Under the pieces are notes generated by a model. The model was given only the letters and a program-made list of their open reading frames with translations. It had not been told where the DNA came from and made no database searches. A stretch of DNA of 57,330 bases. Source: Betaproteobacteria bacterium. GTDB lineage: Bacteria; Pseudomonadota; Gammaproteobacteria; Burkholderiales; SG8-39. Below are positions 1-8,708 of this stretch, piece after piece (the first letter of the stretch is position 1; every line of letters begins with the position of its first letter). Location: positions 1 through 57,330 of the forward strand of contig JACQTO010000194.1 in assembly GCA_016210745.1 (NCBI GenBank). The letters are read 5' to 3'. The position numbers were made by a program, and so were the translations under genes.

Positions 1-255
1 GTTGCGCCTAATGAATGAAAATAGGAGCGAAAGAGCGGATTACCCGAGCGAAAATCGGCGCAAATGCTGCTTCCAGTCGCAAAAATCGCCGTCATCTCGA
101 TCACGACCTATGAATTTCACCCATTTCGCAGACCTTCCTTAAGTGACTAAGCGCATCAGTCTGCCGACCGCGGGAATTCAGGGTTTCCGTCTGGCAAGTC
201 GATCCCCGCCTCCCCGAGGTGACCGAATCGATTCCAACGGAGGTCTTCTCAAGGG

Positions 256-627
256 TCAGCCGATGAGCAACGCCGCCGCGACCTTTCTTTCTTCGGCCAT
301 CAGAATGTTATAGGTTCTGCAGGCCGCGTGGACGTCCATCACCTCAACGCCGATTCCTTTGGCGCTGAACGGTTGCAGCAATTCCGGCCGGGGGAAGCGC
401 AGCACTGAGCCCGTGCCAAGCAGGACGACTTCGCATTCCAGGTCGAGCAGCACGGCGAGATGTTCGGCCGCCAGTGCCTCGAACGTGCTTGCCGCCCAGT
501 CGGTCACGATGCGCCGCGGCAGCACCACGAGGCTCTTATCATGGCGCTCGCCGTTGACCATGACGTAGCCTTGACCATACCCGGTGAACGTGTTCAGCCC
601 TGTGGTATTAGCGCTGTGCAGTTTCAA
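256..627 (-). CDS. Mth938-like domain protein (DUF498 / NDUFAF3 type)
   Basis: This 123-residue protein has the compact Mth938 fold signature: a G-Y-G-x-G-Y stretch near residue 17, a central EVVLLGTGS strand-turn at about 66-74, and a late segment VEVMDVHAACRTYNIL. Relatives include the mitochondrial complex I assembly factor NDUFAF3, but the bacterial role is not established. The start lies 42 bases from the outermost alaC start on the other strand, so the two genes are divergent and share a short promoter region. The length is normal for the family. The family call is fairly secure; the function is unknown. Confidence 0.82.
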   Translation of the reverse strand: MKLHSANTTGLNTFTGYGQGYVMVNGERHDKSLVVLPRRIVTDWAASTFEALAAEHLAVLLDLECEVVLLGTGSVLRFPRPELLQPFSAKGIGVEVMDVHAACRTYNILMAEERKVAAALLIG

Positions 628-669
628 TTTGGAGAAGCCCTAAGTCTCGGGTAACATTATAACTTTTCC

Positions 670-1944
670 ATGCCGCAGCGCCCCGGTCGATTGGCCGCGG
701 TGACGCAACTTGGCTTGACACCCCCCTTTCGCGCGCCCGAGATGAGAGAGTTCCCGAGAATCAATCGTCTTCCACCGTACGTCTTCAACATCACCAACGA
801 GTTGAAGATGGCGGCGCGGCGCGCCGGCGAAGACGTCATAGACATGAGCATGGGCAACCCCGATGGCCCGACGCCCAGGCACATTGTCGATAAGCTGGTC
901 GAGGTGGCAAAGCGTGAGCACACACACGGCTACTCCGTGTCCAAGGGCATTCCGCGCCTGCGCCGCGCGATCTGCGGCTGGTACCGGAGCCGCTACGGGG
1001 TCGAATTCGACATGGACACCGAAGCGATCGTGACCATAGGCTCGAAGGAGGGATTGGCGCACCTGATGCTCGCGACCCTGGAGCGCGGCGACACGGTTTT
1101 GGTGCCCAATCCCAGCTATCCGATCCATATCTACGGCGCCATCATCGCCGGCGCCGATATTCGCTCGGTGCGCATGACCCCGGGCGTCGATTTCTTCGAG
1201 GAACTGCAACGGGCAATCCGCGAGTCGTTGCCCAAACCGAAGATGATGATCCTTGGATTCCCGAGCAACCCTACGGCTCGCTGCGTCGAGCTCGAGTTTT
1301 TCCAGCGGGTAATCGATCTGGCGCGGGAGCACGATATTCTCGTGGTGCACGATCTTGCTTACGCCGACATCACTTTCGACGGCTGGAAGGCCCCTTCGAT
1401 CATGCAGGTGCCAGGGGCACGCGAAGTGGCGGTCGAGTTCTTCAGCATGTCCAAGAGCTACAACATGGCCGGCTGGCGCATCGGCTTCATGGTGGGCAAT
1501 GCCGAAATGGTAAACGCCTTGGCTCGCATCAAGAGCTATCACGACTACGGAACCTTTACGCCGATACAGGTGGCATCGATCGTCGCGATCGAGGGACCGC
1601 AGGAATGCGTCGAGGAGATACGTCTGAAGTACCAGCGGCGCCGCGACGTCATGGTGAAGGGCCTGCACGAAGCCGGCTGGATGGTGGATAACCCGAAGGC
1701 CTCGATGTACATTTGGGCGCAGATTCCGGAGGCCTATCGCCCGATGGGCTCGCTCGAATTCGCCAAGAAGCTGCTCCGGGAGGCCAGGGTAGCGGTATCA
1801 CCGGGCGCCGGTTTTGGCGAATACGGCGACGACCACGTTCGCATCGCGCTCATAGAAAACGAGGCTCGCTCGCGCCAGGCCGTGCGCGGCATCAGGGAGA
1901 TGCTGCGCCGGGATGGGCTGCTCTTGCAGGAGACGGCGGCTTGA
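670..1944 (+). CDS. alaC: Alanine-synthesising aminotransferase AlaC
   Basis: Class I/II PLP aminotransferase that makes alanine from pyruvate with glutamate as donor. The sequence follows E. coli AlaC closely: [10 protein letters not shown] near the start, [13 protein letters not shown], the PSNPT turn, and the cofactor lysine in [12 protein letters not shown] (Lys262 in this numbering). An inner ATG at 742 gives [13 protein letters not shown], which matches the usual family N-terminus better, so the first 24 residues may not be translated. Neither start has a strong ribosome site. alaA follows 17 bases after the stop, in what looks like one amino-acid operon. Confidence 0.92.
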   Translation: MPQRPGRLAAVTQLGLTPPFRAPEMREFPRINRLPPYVFNITNELKMAARRAGEDVIDMSMGNPDGPTPRHIVDKLVEVAKREHTHGYSVSKGIPRLRRAICGWYRSRYGVEFDMDTEAIVTIGSKEGLAHLMLATLERGDTVLVPNPSYPIHIYGAIIAGADIRSVRMTPGVDFFEELQRAIRESLPKPKMMILGFPSNPTARCVELEFFQRVIDLAREHDILVVHDLAYADITFDGWKAPSIMQVPGAREVAVEFFSMSKSYNMAGWRIGFMVGNAEMVNALARIKSYHDYGTFTPIQVASIVAIEGPQECVEEIRLKYQRRRDVMVKGLHEAGWMVDNPKASMYIWAQIPEAYRPMGSLEFAKKLLREARVAVSPGAGFGEYGDDHVRIALIENEARSRQAVRGIREMLRRDGLLLQETAA

Positions 1945-1961
1945 ACCGGCGCGCACCCACG

Positions 1962-3200
1962 ATGAAGAGAGAGATCCGCAAGTCCGCCAAACTCACCGAC
2001 GTGTGCTACGACATTCGCGGCCCGGTGCTCGCGCGCGCGCGGCAATTGGAGGAAGAAGGGCACCGGATACTCAAGCTGAATATCGGCAACCTGGCGCCGT
2101 TCGGCTTCGACGCGCCCGACGAGGTGCGGCACGATGTGATCGTGAATCTCCCGAACGCTTCGGGCTACTCGGACTCCAAGGGCCTGTTCGCCGCGCGCAA
2201 GGCGATCATGCATTACACGCAGCAGCTGGGCATCGCCGGGGTCGGGCTTGACGACATCATTACCGGCAACGGCGTGTCCGAGCTGATCGTGATGGCGATG
2301 CAGGGGCTGCTCGACGACGGCGACGAGGTGCTGATTCCAGCGCCCGACTATCCTCTATGGACCGCGGCGGTGAGCCTCGCGGGCGGCAAGCCGCGGCATT
2401 ATCTCTGCGACGAGGGCGCCGGCTGGCTGCCCGACCTTGCCGACCTGCGCTCCAAGATCAGCGAGCGTACGCGCGCGATGGTGGTGATCAATCCGAATAA
2501 TCCGACCGGAGCGCTGTACCCGCAGGACATGCTGCGCGAGCTGGTGGAAATTGCACGCCGCCACGACCTGCTTGTTCTCTCCGATGAGATCTACGACAAG
2601 ACGCTCTACGACGGCGCTTCGCACACATCCATCGCGTCGCTTGCCGACGATATATTGTTCGTCACATTCAACGGCCTGTCCAAGAACTACCGCGCCTGCG
2701 GCTATCGCAGCGGCTGGATGGTGGTGTCGGGCGAGAAGCGCTATGCGCGCGACTACATCGAAGGTCTCGACATCCTTGCCTCGATGCGTCTTTGCGCCAA
2801 CGTGCCCGGTCAATATGCGGTCCAGACCGCGCTCGGCGGTTACCAGAGCATCCGCGATCTGGTGGCGCCCGGAGGGCGCCTGTGCAGGCAGCGCGACCTG
2901 GCGCATTCGCTGATCACGCAAATTCCCGGCGTGACCTGCGTCAAGCCCAAGGCGGCACTGTACCTGTTCCCGAAGCTCGATCCGAAGATCTATCCGATCA
3001 AGGACGACCAGCGATTCGTGCTGGAACTGCTGGAAGCGGAGAAGGTACTCGCGGTGCAGGGCTCCGGGTTCAATTGGCCGCACCCGGACCATCTGCGCCT
3101 GGTGTTTCTGCCCAACAGCGACGATCTGACGGAAGCCATCGGGCGCATCGAACGCTTTCTCGATCACTACCGCGGCGGCCGGATCTATGCAAGCCGTTGA
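1962..3200 (+). CDS. alaA: Alanine-synthesising aminotransferase AlaA
   Basis: A second fold-type I PLP aminotransferase of 412 residues. It carries the AlaA (YfbQ) hallmarks: CYDIRGPVL near residue 15, LKLNIGNLAPFGFDAPDE, PDYPLWTAAV, NPNNPTGALYP, and the cofactor lysine Lys241 in NGLSKNYRACGYRSGW. One change in a motif is visible: GNLAPFGF where E. coli has GNPAPFGF. The ATG at 1962 is chosen because the family N-terminus MxxIxKSxKL starts there; the frame is open further upstream but overlaps alaC. It duplicates the role of its neighbour AlaC, and both precede hom. Confidence 0.92.
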   Translation: MKREIRKSAKLTDVCYDIRGPVLARARQLEEEGHRILKLNIGNLAPFGFDAPDEVRHDVIVNLPNASGYSDSKGLFAARKAIMHYTQQLGIAGVGLDDIITGNGVSELIVMAMQGLLDDGDEVLIPAPDYPLWTAAVSLAGGKPRHYLCDEGAGWLPDLADLRSKISERTRAMVVINPNNPTGALYPQDMLRELVEIARRHDLLVLSDEIYDKTLYDGASHTSIASLADDILFVTFNGLSKNYRACGYRSGWMVVSGEKRYARDYIEGLDILASMRLCANVPGQYAVQTALGGYQSIRDLVAPGGRLCRQRDLAHSLITQIPGVTCVKPKAALYLFPKLDPKIYPIKDDQRFVLELLEAEKVLAVQGSGFNWPHPDHLRLVFLPNSDDLTEAIGRIERFLDHYRGGRIYASR

Positions 3201-3275
3201 AACCGCCGCCGCCGGCCGGGTTCTGATTTGCAGTGCGACGGCGCCCGACCGCTTCAACTCCGACGAGCAGCTAAC

Positions 3276-4592
3276 ATGAAACCCATCCAAGTAGGTTTGC
3301 TAGGCATCGGTACTGTCGGAGGCGGCGTCTGGACGGTGCTGTCCCGCAACGAGGAAGAAATCACGCGGCGTGCCGGCCGGGCGATCAAAATCGCCGCTGT
3401 CGCCGACAAGGACCTCGAACGGGCGCAGCGCCTCACCGCCGGCAAGGCGCGAGTGACTGCTGATGCGTTCGAAGTTGTACGAGACCCCGAAATCGACATT
3501 GTGGTCGAGCTGATCGGCGGCTATACGGTCGCCAAGGACCTGGTGCTTGCGGCCATCGGGAACGGCAAGCATGTGGTTACCGCCAACAAGGCGCTGCTCG
3601 CCACGCACGGCAACGAGATATTCGCCGCCGCGCAGGAAAAGGACGTCATGGTCGCGTTCGAGGCGGCGGTGGCCGGCGGCATTCCCATCATCAAGGCGCT
3701 GCGTGAAGGGCTCACGGCCAACCGCATCGAATGGATCGCTGGCATCATCAACGGCACCTCGAATTTCATCCTTTCGGAGATGCGCGACAAGGGTCTTGCG
3801 TTCGCCGAGGTGCTGAAGGAGGCGCAGGCGCGCGGCTACGCCGAAGCCGATCCTACCTTCGACATCGAGGGTATCGACGCGGCGCACAAGCTCACCATCC
3901 TGTCGGCGATCGCCTTCGGCATCCCGATGCAGTTCGACAAGGCTTATACCGAGGGCATTTCAAAGCTCACGCGCGAGGACATCCGCTACGCCGAACAGCT
4001 CGGCTACAGGATCAAGCTGCTCGGCATCACCAAGAAAACCGACGAGGGCATCGAGCTGCGGGTGCATCCGACGCTGATCCCGGCGCGGCGCCTGATCGCC
4101 AACGTCGAAGGCGTGATGAATGCGGTGCTGGTGCACGGCGATGCTGTCGGCCCGACCTTGTATTATGGGGCCGGGGCCGGTGCGCTCCCCACCGCCAGCG
4201 CGGTGGTCGCCGACCTCGTCGACGTCACCAGACTGCACACCGCGGATCCCGAGCACCGCGTGCCGCATCTCGCCTTCCAGCCCGACCGGCTTGCGGCCAC
4301 GCGCATTTTGCCGATGGAGGAGGTGGTGACCTCCTACTACCTGCGCATGCAGGTGCTGGATCGGCCGGGGGTGCTCGCCGATATCACGCGCATCCTCGCC
4401 GACCTTGCGATTTCAATCGAGGCCATGGTGCAGCGCGAGCCCGCCGAAGGCGAGGATCAGGTCGACATCATTCTGCTCACCCATCGGACGCGGGAGAAGC
4501 ACATCAGCGCGGCGATCGCGAAGATCGAGGCGCTTCCGGTGGTGAGCGGGAAAGTCACCAGGATACGGATCGAGGAACTGGGGAAGAATTAG
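3276..4592 (+). CDS. hom: Homoserine dehydrogenase
   Basis: NAD(P)-dependent reduction of aspartate semialdehyde to homoserine, the branch point to threonine and methionine. The 438-residue protein starts with the Rossmann loop GIGTVGGG (residues 10-17). It has the TANKALLATHG segment, the homoserine dehydrogenase core with GIINGTSNFIL and EADPTFDIEGIDAAHKL, and a C-terminal ACT domain from about residue 350 (RMQVLDRPGVLADITRIL), which in the family senses threonine. This is the monofunctional form without an aspartokinase. The ATG at 3276 is chosen because the Rossmann strand begins directly after it. thrC lies 195 bases downstream. Confidence 0.96.
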   Translation: MKPIQVGLLGIGTVGGGVWTVLSRNEEEITRRAGRAIKIAAVADKDLERAQRLTAGKARVTADAFEVVRDPEIDIVVELIGGYTVAKDLVLAAIGNGKHVVTANKALLATHGNEIFAAAQEKDVMVAFEAAVAGGIPIIKALREGLTANRIEWIAGIINGTSNFILSEMRDKGLAFAEVLKEAQARGYAEADPTFDIEGIDAAHKLTILSAIAFGIPMQFDKAYTEGISKLTREDIRYAEQLGYRIKLLGITKKTDEGIELRVHPTLIPARRLIANVEGVMNAVLVHGDAVGPTLYYGAGAGALPTASAVVADLVDVTRLHTADPEHRVPHLAFQPDRLAATRILPMEEVVTSYYLRMQVLDRPGVLADITRILADLAISIEAMVQREPAEGEDQVDIILLTHRTREKHISAAIAKIEALPVVSGKVTRIRIEELGKN

Positions 4593-4601
4593 GCGCCGAT
4601 T

Positions 4602-4641
4602 AGGCGAATAACTGCGCAGTCAGGCGAATAACGACGCAGTC
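4602..4641. repeat. Tandem direct repeat, 2 x 20 bp, after hom
   Basis: Two adjacent 20-base units, 4602-4621 and 4622-4641, both begin AGGCGAATAAC and end GCAGTC. They differ only at two central bases (CT in the first, GA in the second). They start 10 bases after the hom stop codon and lie just before the long inverted repeat. The function is unknown. Confidence 0.8.
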
Positions 4642-4668
4642 GGTGGGAGAATTGGCTTTTCAATAGGT

Positions 4669-4718
4669 CTCCTCATTGTGCAGTGCAATTGCTTGCAATT
4701 GCACTGCATAATGAGGAG
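4669..4718. repeat. Near-perfect 23-bp inverted repeat upstream of thrC
   Basis: The arms 4669-4691 and 4696-4718 are reverse complements over 23 bases with one mismatch, which would be a G-U pair in RNA. They are separated by the four bases CTTG. Each arm contains TGCACTGCA or its complement. Five more bases on each side (TCAAT and ATTGA) can pair past a bulge. There is no run of T after it, so it does not look like an intrinsic terminator. It could be an operator, an RNA hairpin in the hom-thrC message, or a small mobile-type palindrome. Confidence 0.85.
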
Positions 4719-4787
4719 ATTGATAAACGGCAAAAGCAACCTCGATGATTCCGGTAACTTGGGCGTAGGAAGAGAGCACCGAAACGC

Positions 4788-6212
4788 ATGCGTTACATCA
4801 GCACCAGAGGCGGCGCACAGCCGCGAAGCTTCACCGATATCGTGCTCGAAGGTCTGGCCCCCGATGGAGGCCTGTTTCTGCCCGAGTCCTATCCGCAATT
4901 GGGCGAGCGGGAACTCGCCTCGATGCGGGACATGAATTACCGGGAGCTCGCCTTCGAAATCCTGTCGCGGTTCATCGACGACATTCCCGCCGTCGACCTG
5001 CGCAGGATGATCGACAGGACTTACACCGCGCAGGTATTCGGCTCCGACGACATTACGCCGATCAGGGTGCTCGAGCCCGGCCTCTTCATCCTGGGACTTT
5101 CCAATGGGCCGACCCTGGCATTCAAAGACCTGGCGATGCAGTTGCTCGGCCAGTTGTTTGAATACGTGCTCGCTGCGCGCGGCGAAGAGCTGAATATCCT
5201 GGGTGCGACCTCGGGTGACACCGGATCGAGTGCCGAATACGCCATGCGCGGCAAGCGCGGCGTGCGCGTCTTCATGCTTTCACCGCAGGGGCGAATGAGC
5301 CCGTTCCAGACGGCGCAGATGTTCTCGCTTGCCGACCCGAACATATTCAACATCGCGGTTCGCGGCGTGTTCGACGACTGCCAGGACATAGTCAAAGCGG
5401 TGAGCGCGGACGCGGCGTTCAAAGCAGCGTATCGGATCGGCACGGTGAATTCGATCAACTGGGCGCGTGTCGCGGCGCAGATCGTCTATTACTTCAAGGG
5501 CTATTTCGCCGCCACGCGCGGGAGCGGCAGTTCGAACCGGGAGCCGGTGTCCTTTGCGGTGCCCTCGGGCAATTTCGGCAACATTCTCGCGGGCCACATT
5601 GCGCGCACCATGGGCCTGCCGATCAGGCGCCTCATTCTCGCCACCAACGAAAACGATGTCCTCGACGAGTTCTTCCGCACCGGCTGCTACCGGGTGCGCA
5701 AGGGCGCGGAGGTTCACGCCACCAGCAGTCCGTCGATGGATATTTCCAAGTCGTCGAACTTCGAGCGCTACGTGTTCGACCTGGCGGAGCGCGATTCCGC
5801 CCAGCTGCGCTCGCTGTGGGCGCGGCTCGATCGCGAGGGCTCATTCGACGTCGCCGGCATGCCGCTGTATGCGCGTGTCGCGGCCACCGGTTTTGTTTCG
5901 GGTTCGAGCACGCACGCCGACCGGCTGGCGACCATGCGTCGTGTATGGAACGACTACGGTGTGATGATCGACACCCACACCGCCGACGGGATCAAGGTCG
6001 CCCTCGAGCACCGGGAGGCGGGAGTGCCGCTCGTGTGCCTGGAGACCGCGCTGCCGGTGAAGTTCGCCGACACGATCAGGGAAGCGATCGGCCGCGATCC
6101 CGAGCGTCCATCCGGATTCGAAGACCTGGAATCGCTGCCGCAGCGTTTCGAAGTGATGGAAGCCGATGCGCAGGCGGTGAAGTCATACATCACTGCGCAC
6201 TGCCGCGGCTGA
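4788..6212 (+). CDS. thrC: Threonine synthase
   Basis: PLP enzyme converting O-phosphohomoserine to threonine. The 474-residue length and architecture are those of the long proteobacterial/fungal type: N-terminal MRYISTRGG and LAPDGGLFLPE, the cofactor lysine Lys113 in GPTLAFKDLAMQ, the phosphate-binding GATSGDTGSSAEYA, the QMFSL segment, VNSINWARVAAQIVYYF, and PSGNFGNILAG. Together with hom it completes the branch from aspartate semialdehyde except for the kinase step. The start ATG lies 69 bases after the inverted repeat, so that element sits inside the leader or promoter of the gene. Confidence 0.96.
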   Translation: MRYISTRGGAQPRSFTDIVLEGLAPDGGLFLPESYPQLGERELASMRDMNYRELAFEILSRFIDDIPAVDLRRMIDRTYTAQVFGSDDITPIRVLEPGLFILGLSNGPTLAFKDLAMQLLGQLFEYVLAARGEELNILGATSGDTGSSAEYAMRGKRGVRVFMLSPQGRMSPFQTAQMFSLADPNIFNIAVRGVFDDCQDIVKAVSADAAFKAAYRIGTVNSINWARVAAQIVYYFKGYFAATRGSGSSNREPVSFAVPSGNFGNILAGHIARTMGLPIRRLILATNENDVLDEFFRTGCYRVRKGAEVHATSSPSMDISKSSNFERYVFDLAERDSAQLRSLWARLDREGSFDVAGMPLYARVAATGFVSGSSTHADRLATMRRVWNDYGVMIDTHTADGIKVALEHREAGVPLVCLETALPVKFADTIREAIGRDPERPSGFEDLESLPQRFEVMEADAQAVKSYITAHCRG

Positions 6213-6253
6213 TTATCGTCGCGCAGATCGGGCCCGGAATATTTCAAATTTCC

Positions 6254-6267
6254 CTGACTTAGATCAA
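6254..6267. promoter_or_regulatory. Possible FNR/ANR-type site before the PadR gene
   Basis: CTGAC-TTAG-ATCAA matches the FNR-family pattern TTGAT-N4-ATCAA with a perfect right half and two mismatches in the left half. It lies 66 bases before the PadR start. The match is weak on its own but sits before a gene for a multiheme cytochrome. Confidence 0.3.
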
Positions 6268-6332
6268 ACACGGACCGACAGCGGATCTTGCACCTGTGAT
6301 TGCTGCGGGCATAATATCGAAACCCGATAATA

Positions 6333-6656
6333 ATGCATAGGGCAATCACACGGGACGTATTCCTCGCGTTCGTGCGCGTGCATGTTCTGCACCACGCGGC
6401 CGAGGGCCGGGTGTTCGGACTCGATATGATCGAGGAGCTGCGGCGTCACGGGTATTCGATCGGGCCGGGCACGATCTACCCGATACTCCATGGTTTGCAC
6501 AAAGCCCGCTGTCTGCAATCGATGAACCAAGTGGTGAACGGGAAGCGGCGCAAGTATTACGTCGCAACGGCGAAAGGGCGGCGCGTGCTCGCAGAGGTAC
6601 GCAAGAAGATTGTCGAGTTGGTCGACGAAGTCCGTGAGGAACAATCAGGGAAGTAG
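6333..6656 (+). CDS. PadR family transcriptional regulator
   Basis: Small winged-helix regulator of 107 residues, about the length of the short PadR class. The diagnostic stretch is YSIGPGTIYPILHGLHKA (about residues 41-58), followed by a wing NGKRRKYYVATAKGRRVL and a C-terminal helix that would form the dimer. PadR proteins usually repress neighbouring genes and release DNA on binding a small ligand. The gene lies 63 bases before the octaheme cytochrome gene on the same strand, so it may control that gene and itself. The start codon lies inside the string ATAATGCATAGG, which recurs near the right end of the window. Confidence 0.87.
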   Translation: MHRAITRDVFLAFVRVHVLHHAAEGRVFGLDMIEELRRHGYSIGPGTIYPILHGLHKARCLQSMNQVVNGKRRKYYVATAKGRRVLAEVRKKIVELVDEVREEQSGK

Positions 6657-6719
6657 TGTGTTCAAACGCTAATTGATGTGTGGTTTGAAATTGAACCGCA
6701 GGATATTTGGGAGAAAAGC

Positions 6720-8636
6720 ATGAAAGCAGGGTTTTTTCCGCGGCGATTTCGCCGTGTGACCGGTGTTCTGGCGTTGACTGCGTGTGGTTTTGTCATATTC
6801 GCCCCATTGGCGCAGGCGGCGGCAGTAAAGGGCGTCGTGAGTGACGGATCCAAACAGCCGATCGCCAGTGCCGTCGTTTATCTAATCCCCGCCGCCGACG
6901 TGGAAAAACTCGCCAAGAGTCCTGTCGACCGGAAAAGGAACAGCGCCAACGACGAACCGATGGAGGACAGCCTCGCCACCAACCGGGACAAATACCCGAA
7001 AGGCAGGACCGACAGGAAGGGGAATTTCTCCATCCCGAAGGTGGCGGACGGCAAGTACTTCATCTATGTGGAGCCATCTGACAAAGAGCACCTCCCCGGG
7101 GGGGACCTCGCCAACAAATCGATGACGGCGGCAGAACTCGGCAAGAAGCCGCTCAAGATCATCGTTTCAGGCAAGACCCCGGACAACGCCAATTTCGTGG
7201 GTAGTTCCCAGTGCCTCACCTGCCACGGCGACTACGCCTCGATCAAGAAGACCAAGCACAAGCTGGGCATCACCGTTGTCGGCAAGCCGAGCAAGCTCCA
7301 GGATCACTCCCGCTTTCCCAATTACAACGCGGGGCTCGACAAACTGATGGCCGGGATAACGTTCTACTTTTACGGCTTCGACAAGGGGCGGGGGTTCGAC
7401 AAATACCTAATTTCGGAAAAAATGCCGGCCGATCCCGCGACGGTCAGCTTCACTGCCACGTTCTTCAAGGACGCTGACGGCAAGCTCAAGTTCCGGACCA
7501 AGAACGCCAAGGACAGCGCCGATCCCGAGCGTACCTACCCCGTCGAGATGACTTACGGAGGCGGGGTGCATAAGCAGCGCTACCTTTTCCGTGTCGGCGA
7601 CCAGATTTTCCCGTTTCTCCAGTACAACACGGAGGGCAAGGACGAGTACCGGGATCGCACCAGGAAACCGTGGCGCGACTACCACGCCGACTGGCTGTTC
7701 AACGAGGCAACGAAGAAGCTGACCAATCCGCCGACCGCGAAATCGTTCGAGCTCGAGTGTGCCTCCTGCCACTACACCGGCTACAGCCTCTCCGTCACCG
7801 TCGGGGGCCGTTTTGTCGCCAACGCGGTGGACGACCCGAACGGCGAGGCGGACATCAACGGCGACGGCACGCCGAACGAGCTGAATATCGGTTGCGAGAC
7901 CTGCCACGGTCCGGGCTCCGAGCATGTGAAGTCCCCCATGGCGAAGAAGTCGGCCACCATCGTCAGCCCCGGCAAGCTCGCCTCCGAGCGCGCCACGGTC
8001 GTGTGCAATCAGTGCCACAGCCGTCCGCAGGGCTACCTGAAAAACGACCAGCCGGTGAACAAGGAAAACCGGATGCTGACTCCTGGCACGAGCCGCAACG
8101 ACTACCTGCACAGTCACACCACCCGGGAGGACGCGGCCCAGAACGACTTTTGGGGCGACGGGTTCCATTCGAGGGCGCACCACCAGCAGGGGACCGACTT
8201 CATCCGCTCGAAGCACTACCTCAACGGCAATCGGATCCTGTCTTGCTATAGCTGTCACGACGTCCACGGCAAGGCCGACGTCAAGCATCAGCTCAAGATG
8301 GAGGTGCGGGATGCCAAGAATTCGCTGTGCGCATCGTGCCACAAGGACGTGAGCGTGAAACCCCACACCCAGCAGAAAGTCGGCTTCGAGCACGCCACGC
8401 AGATCTACTGCGTCGATTGCCACATGCCGCGAACGATGCTAAGCGGTGCGGGAATCGGCAAAGGGCTTGCCAGGAAGGACGGGCAGAACTACTGGATGAA
8501 CGACATCACATCGCATCTCTTCACGGTTCCGCGCAAGGGCAACAAGGCGGTCAAAGGGGTCGATCCGGGCAGGGCGATGCCTATCCCCTATACGAACGCT
8601 TGCGGTTCCTGCCACGACGTCGATAGCCTGAAGTAG
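6720..8636 (+). CDS. Exported octaheme c-type cytochrome with N-terminal regulatory-like domain
   Basis: A 638-residue periplasmic or outer-surface electron carrier. It begins with a signal peptide ending in PLAQAAA. Residues about 30-155 resemble a carboxypeptidase-regulatory-like beta domain (VKGVVSDGSKQPIASAVVYLIP, then DRKGNFSIPKVADGKYFIYVEP). Eight CXXCH heme sites follow: CLTCH (about 165), CASCH (347), CETCH (391), CNQCH (430), CYSCH (508), CASCH (537), CVDCH (563) and CGSCH (630). The wide gap between hemes 1 and 2 suggests another domain. The ATG at 6720 is chosen because a GGGAG ribosome site and the signal peptide begin there. The segment CETCHGPGSEH is typical of multiheme families around HAO- and NrfA-like proteins, but no enzyme signature is clear. 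The partner is unknown. Confidence 0.88.
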   Translation: MKAGFFPRRFRRVTGVLALTACGFVIFAPLAQAAAVKGVVSDGSKQPIASAVVYLIPAADVEKLAKSPVDRKRNSANDEPMEDSLATNRDKYPKGRTDRKGNFSIPKVADGKYFIYVEPSDKEHLPGGDLANKSMTAAELGKKPLKIIVSGKTPDNANFVGSSQCLTCHGDYASIKKTKHKLGITVVGKPSKLQDHSRFPNYNAGLDKLMAGITFYFYGFDKGRGFDKYLISEKMPADPATVSFTATFFKDADGKLKFRTKNAKDSADPERTYPVEMTYGGGVHKQRYLFRVGDQIFPFLQYNTEGKDEYRDRTRKPWRDYHADWLFNEATKKLTNPPTAKSFELECASCHYTGYSLSVTVGGRFVANAVDDPNGEADINGDGTPNELNIGCETCHGPGSEHVKSPMAKKSATIVSPGKLASERATVVCNQCHSRPQGYLKNDQPVNKENRMLTPGTSRNDYLHSHTTREDAAQNDFWGDGFHSRAHHQQGTDFIRSKHYLNGNRILSCYSCHDVHGKADVKHQLKMEVRDAKNSLCASCHKDVSVKPHTQQKVGFEHATQIYCVDCHMPRTMLSGAGIGKGLARKDGQNYWMNDITSHLFTVPRKGNKAVKGVDPGRAMPIPYTNACGSCHDVDSLK

Positions 8637-8658
8637 CGCAAACGGCGCTTGGTCTGAC

Positions 8659-8686
8659 GGCAAGGCCGCCTTCGGGCGGCCTTGCC
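8659..8686. terminator. Hairpin between the convergent cytochrome and pcm genes
   Basis: A perfect 12-bp stem (8659-8670 with 8675-8686) is closed by the stable tetraloop TTCG. It lies 23 bases after the cytochrome stop and 23 bases before the pcm stop, where a bidirectional terminator is expected. The T-run after the stem is poor on the plus strand, so release may be inefficient or Rho-assisted. Confidence 0.7.
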
Positions 8687-8708
8687 TTGTGCGCGCCCGG
8701 CGCCTGCC

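Noticed and set aside
715-720. TTGACA as a -35 box for alaC
   Set aside because: No acceptable -10 element follows at 16-18 bases; the region at that distance is CGAGATG, the putative start itself.
7407-8423. A 338-codon minus-strand frame opposite the octaheme cytochrome
   Set aside because: Val/Leu/Arg-rich shadow frame without motifs, over a gene with eight heme sites.
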